A stretch of DNA of 44,701 bases. Source: Nitriliruptoraceae bacterium (lineage in GTDB: Bacteria; Actinomycetota; Nitriliruptoria; Nitriliruptorales; Nitriliruptoraceae). Positions 42,188 through 44,701 of the stretch are shown in pieces. The stretch covers positions 1 through 44,701 of the forward strand of contig JAFIEQ010000017.1 in assembly GCA_020832455.1 (NCBI GenBank), given 5' to 3'. Below the pieces are notes generated by a model, which saw nothing but the letters and a program-made list of their open reading frames with translations, ran no database searches and was not told where the DNA came from. How positions within the stretch are numbered: position 1 is the first letter of the stretch; each line of letters opens with the position of its first letter. The position numbers and the translations under genes were made by a program.

Positions 42188-42593
42188 CCGCAAACGACCG
42201 CGGAGGCCAGCATGTGCCCAGACCCGTCCGGCACTGGCTGTGGCCTACACGCAGCCGGCACCCGGACGGGTGATGGTCAGCTCCAGACACGCGTTCGCGT
42301 GGACCGGGCTCACTGCACTCCGCCCGGCCGACGGGCCGAGGCGGATAGACCTTGGGTGACCAGGCCGGGGCTCTGGTACCGGTTGGCATCACACATCGTG
42401 GTGGCGGCGCTCCCGTGGTCGAACACCCCACCCCGAGCCCGGACCTTGAGCTGCTGGTAGGCACCTGCAGCGCGATCAGACGTGGGTCCTCGAAGTGGGT
42501 CCTTGCGGGTCCATGACGTGAGGAATCAGGCGGTCGGGGCCTCGACAGCGCCACCGTTGCGAGCCGCGGGCCAACGAAGGGTTGCTCGTGAAC
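42188..42593. other. Intergenic region, nothing recognised
   Basis: 406 bases between convergent genes. No credible coding frame, RNA fold or repeat was seen. GC content appears slightly lower and the frames are broken by stops, fitting degraded DNA in an accessory zone. Confidence 0.4.
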
Positions 42594-43229
42594 TCAGCTG
42601 CCGGAACTATGGGAACGCTCCTCGAGCGTCCTGCGGCCATGGCGCGAAAGCAGAGCCGTCGCGGTGGCCAGCAACGTGATCGCGGACCCCACGGCCGTGA
42701 TCGTGACCGCTACCTCCGGTGTCGCCGTGTTGACCGTGACCAGGATCAGACCCGAACCGCCCAAGACCGCCAGGACGGCACCAGCCCAACGGAACGCGAT
42801 CTCCCCGAACGCCCACGCCAGCGGCACGAAATGGACCCCGACCACGAAGGCAGCAACCAGAGGGACCCAGCTGACACGCGCGGTGGCGATGCAGATGGAG
42901 ATGGCCACGGAGAAGACCACGGCCTGCGCCACGTTGGTTATCACGAAGACACGCTGACGCTGGGCCGGGGTGAGCTCTGACGTAGCGGCCTCGGCCGCCT
43001 CAGCAGCAGTGAAGTCGCGACGACGGCAAGCCAGCAGCAGAGTTCCCGCCCAGAGGCACGCCATGCCCATGGCTGCCAGGGAGACGGTCGTTGACGCCGA
43101 AGACAGGGGAATCAGGACCAAGGTCCAGGCCACGCCGAACAGGCACAGCACCGTGGTGCCGAGTTGCGTGTTGTCGGCCGCGACCGTGTCCGGTCTCCGA
43201 CCACCCACAGCTTCAGTGCGGATGTTCAC
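42594..43229 (-). CDS. Hypothetical membrane protein
   Basis: 211-residue protein with about six hydrophobic helices: around residues 25-42, 48-68, 98-115, 120-142, 145-165 and 172-192. Loop RRRDFTAAEAAEAATSELTPAQRQRVFV lies between helices 2 and 3 and is cytoplasmic by the positive-inside rule. The family is not recognised; a link to DUF2178-like or other small actinobacterial membrane proteins is possible. It begins with GTG. A GntR gene lies 327 bases upstream on the same strand, too far for tight coupling. Confidence 0.65.
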   Translation of the reverse strand: MNIRTEAVGGRRPDTVAADNTQLGTTVLCLFGVAWTLVLIPLSSASTTVSLAAMGMACLWAGTLLLACRRRDFTAAEAAEAATSELTPAQRQRVFVITNVAQAVVFSVAISICIATARVSWVPLVAAFVVGVHFVPLAWAFGEIAFRWAGAVLAVLGGSGLILVTVNTATPEVAVTITAVGSAITLLATATALLSRHGRRTLEERSHSSGS

Positions 43230-43556
43230 ATCCTCATCGATTCGTCGTGTCGGCGGGTACTCGAGACCATGCCATCTCGTCTACTCGAGCCGCGAAACGG
43301 TACTACTCCTCGAACTGGCCGCCGAACGAGGCTCGGAAGCCCCTGCGCGACGAGCATGCCCCGACCGAGTTCACACATCGCCGCGCTAGCTCCTACGGCG
43401 TTGGTCACCGGTCTTCGGGTGCCCCGTTCCTCCAGCACGGGCGCTTGAGCGGCGGCGCACAGACCGCACCGTGACGCCTCGGTGGGCCGGTGGTGGATGC
43501 GCCGGCGGGTGGGAGTCTTGTGCGGGATGCGCCAGGTGCAGTCGGGTCCGTCCGGG
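43230..43556. other. Intergenic region with direct repeats
   Basis: 327 bases between two minus-strand genes, likely holding the promoter of the hypothetical membrane protein. TACTCGAG occurs twice about 28 bases apart (near 43257 and 43282) on the + strand, a possible regulator site. No coding frame was convincing. Confidence 0.35.
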
Positions 43557-43916
43557 TCAGGTCGGTAGGTCGAGGGCTCGTGCGGCGAGACGCAGGCCCT
43601 CTGCGGGTTGGACGCCAAGGTCATGCAGGCGCGCGGCGAACTGCCGGGCGGCTTCGGCTGCGGCGGCGGTGGCGGCGGCGTGATCGGCTGCCACGTAGGT
43701 TCCGTGTCGTCCGCGGGTCTCGATCACCCCGCCGCGTTCGAGCTCGCGGTAGGCGCGGGCCACGGTGTTCGCGGCGATGCCCAGGTCGCCGGCGAGCCGC
43801 CGGACGGTGGGCAGCCGGGTGCCGGGGGCGAGCTCTCCGTTGGAGACCGAGGTCACGATCTGGGCCCGGATCTGCTCGTAGGGCGGTGTTGGCGAGTCGG
43901 CGTCGACGACGAGCAT
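43557..43916 (-). CDS. GntR family regulator, YtrA subfamily (second copy of the module)
   Basis: 119-residue regulator. The winged HTH spans most of the protein: SPTPPYEQIRAQIVTSVSNGELAPG, PTVRRLAGDLGIAANTVARAYRELERGGVI and the wing ETRGRHGTYV. A short Ala-rich helical tail (ATAAAAEAARQFAARLHDLG) follows, ending LRLAARALDLPT. It is clearly related to the GntR protein at 38451. ATG 43916 overlaps the stop of the upstream membrane gene as TGATG, exactly as in the other pair. Confidence 0.88.
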   Translation of the reverse strand: MLVVDADSPTPPYEQIRAQIVTSVSNGELAPGTRLPTVRRLAGDLGIAANTVARAYRELERGGVIETRGRHGTYVAADHAAATAAAAEAARQFAARLHDLGVQPAEGLRLAARALDLPT

Positions 43917-44689
43917 CAGCTGACCTCGCTGGGCCGCACGTCCAGCCCTGCACCCGGGTAGTCCGCCCCCGCGCGTGGCCACAGCCGACGACGGAAGTGC
44001 CGTTGCGGGCGAGAACTGGCACCCACCAGGGCGATGACCGCGACCCCGATGAAACCGAGTCCGACCAGGCCGATCAGTCCGTTGGCGATGACCGGGTCGT
44101 TCACGCCACCACTGGCGGCCGTGAGGAGCGCCAAGGTGGCCAGCAGACCGATGACCATCGGCGCGGCCACCACGTCGCGCAGCACCCGCGAACGCAGGGC
44201 GTCACTCCAGGCGAGCTCGAGCGTCGAGCCCGCAGACTGGCGAAGCTCCAGCAGACGGCGAGCGATGACCTCGCCCATCGCCAGTACCCCCAAGCCCACG
44301 ACCACAGCCAGCACCGTGCCGACGTTGACAAGGTCCGCTGGCGCGACGGTGTCCACACCTGTGGCAAGTACGAGGCCGACCGCCAGGGCGAGGGCTGGCG
44401 AGATGGCCGCTGCCCGGGCAGCCCACAGCTCCAGCGGCGCGACGTAGTCCGATGCCCTCGACGCCGTCGGACGCGCCAACCGCGGACCATCCGAAACCGT
44501 CTGGCGGCCGGCTTCGCGGACGGCTGCCCACCCGGTGCCCACCGCCACCCCGGCGAGCACGCCACCTCCGGCGATCAACGCCCACAGACCCTCACGCGCA
44601 GGCACGGTGTCGCCCACCAGGCCATCAGGCAGACCGAGCAGCAGACGGGACTGCCCAGAGTTTGGTTGACGGTGGTTGTGCGGGGTCAT
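43916..44689 (-). CDS. Integral membrane protein paired with a YtrA-type GntR regulator (second copy)
   Basis: 257-residue membrane protein with about five to six hydrophobic helices (about 35-55, 92-110, 118-140, 175-195, 205-228). It shares overall plan and an APLE-type loop (YVAPLELWAARAAAI) with the protein at 37576, but the resemblance is weak. A long cytoplasmic loop (VREAGRQTVSDGPRLARP) follows helix 1. The gene appears complete; its promoter lies beyond the 12 remaining bases of the window. The GntR gene overlaps its stop by one base. Confidence 0.72.
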   Translation of the reverse strand: MTPHNHRQPNSGQSRLLLGLPDGLVGDTVPAREGLWALIAGGGVLAGVAVGTGWAAVREAGRQTVSDGPRLARPTASRASDYVAPLELWAARAAAISPALALAVGLVLATGVDTVAPADLVNVGTVLAVVVGLGVLAMGEVIARRLLELRQSAGSTLELAWSDALRSRVLRDVVAAPMVIGLLATLALLTAASGGVNDPVIANGLIGLVGLGFIGVAVIALVGASSRPQRHFRRRLWPRAGADYPGAGLDVRPSEVS

Positions 44690-44701
44690 GCTGCTTGCGC
44701 G

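Larger units (their letters stand above)
26448..44701. mobile_element. Integrated mobilizable element at tRNA-Ser (right border not found)
   Basis: A tyrosine recombinase, candidate toxin-antitoxin pair, broken MobF relaxase, candidate oriT and AlpA-like excisionase lie in order beside the 3' end of a tRNA-Ser, the classic layout of an integrative element. Gene style changes from housekeeping to accessory at this point. I found no second copy of the tRNA 3' end (GTTCGAATCCCCCTCC) elsewhere, so the right border may lie beyond the window or may have decayed; everything past about 35 kb is included only provisionally. Confidence 0.6.

Noticed and set aside
26465-44701. CRISPR array, insertion sequence or rRNA in the accessory region
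   Set aside because: No regularly spaced repeats, no transposase gene and no rRNA-like sequence were seen.

Overview
The window is 44.7 kb of very GC-rich DNA with short spacers, frequent GTG starts and GGAG-type ribosome binding sites. Gene content (LytR-CpsA-Psr protein, UvrD2-like helicase with an HRDC domain, YtrA-type GntR regulators, a TraA-like MobF relaxase) points to an actinobacterium. A deep-branching high-GC lineage such as Nitriliruptoria is my guess from style, not a proven placement. All calls come from reading the sequence; no database search was run.

Bases 1-26,377 look like ordinary chromosome. At the left is a sulfur-handling group, all on the + strand: the 3' part of an SLC13-type permease, a membrane-anchored rhodanese, a SulP anion permease, a metallo-beta-lactamase/rhodanese fusion of the persulfide dioxygenase type, and a GntR/UTRA regulator. 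Two copies of a TGTCCGKACA palindrome, one over the rhodanese promoter and one before the persulfide dioxygenase gene, suggest a shared operator. There follow a UppP-family protein that lacks the usual catalytic Glu, an LCP cell-wall ligase, prfC with a coupled MFS transporter, an antiporter-USP fusion, a Fur-family regulator, a DUF1015/DEAD-box helicase pair, an SDR, a UvrD2-like helicase, an amidohydrolase pair, an Ada-type methyltransferase and tadA.

A tRNA-Ser(CGA) gene at 26,378-26,464 marks the edge of an integrated element. Next to it are a tyrosine recombinase, a DUF4258/YgiT-type candidate toxin-antitoxin pair overlapping the recombinase gene, a MobF relaxase-helicase broken by one in-frame TAA, a candidate oriT region and an AlpA-like excisionase. 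No second copy of the tRNA 3' end was seen, so the right border is probably outside the window or has decayed.

From 32.6 kb to the end the DNA is accessory. Its most distinctive trait is repeated two-gene modules, each an integral membrane protein plus a small HTH regulator joined by very short gaps or overlaps: DUF2975+XRE, membrane+GntR (twice, both with a TGATG junction), and a four-helix membrane protein+XRE. Between them lie an XRE/nucleotidyltransferase pair resembling type IV or MNT-type toxin-antitoxin systems, a GNAT acetyltransferase, a DUF2207 membrane protein and several unrecognised genes. No CRISPR array, rRNA or insertion sequence was seen.
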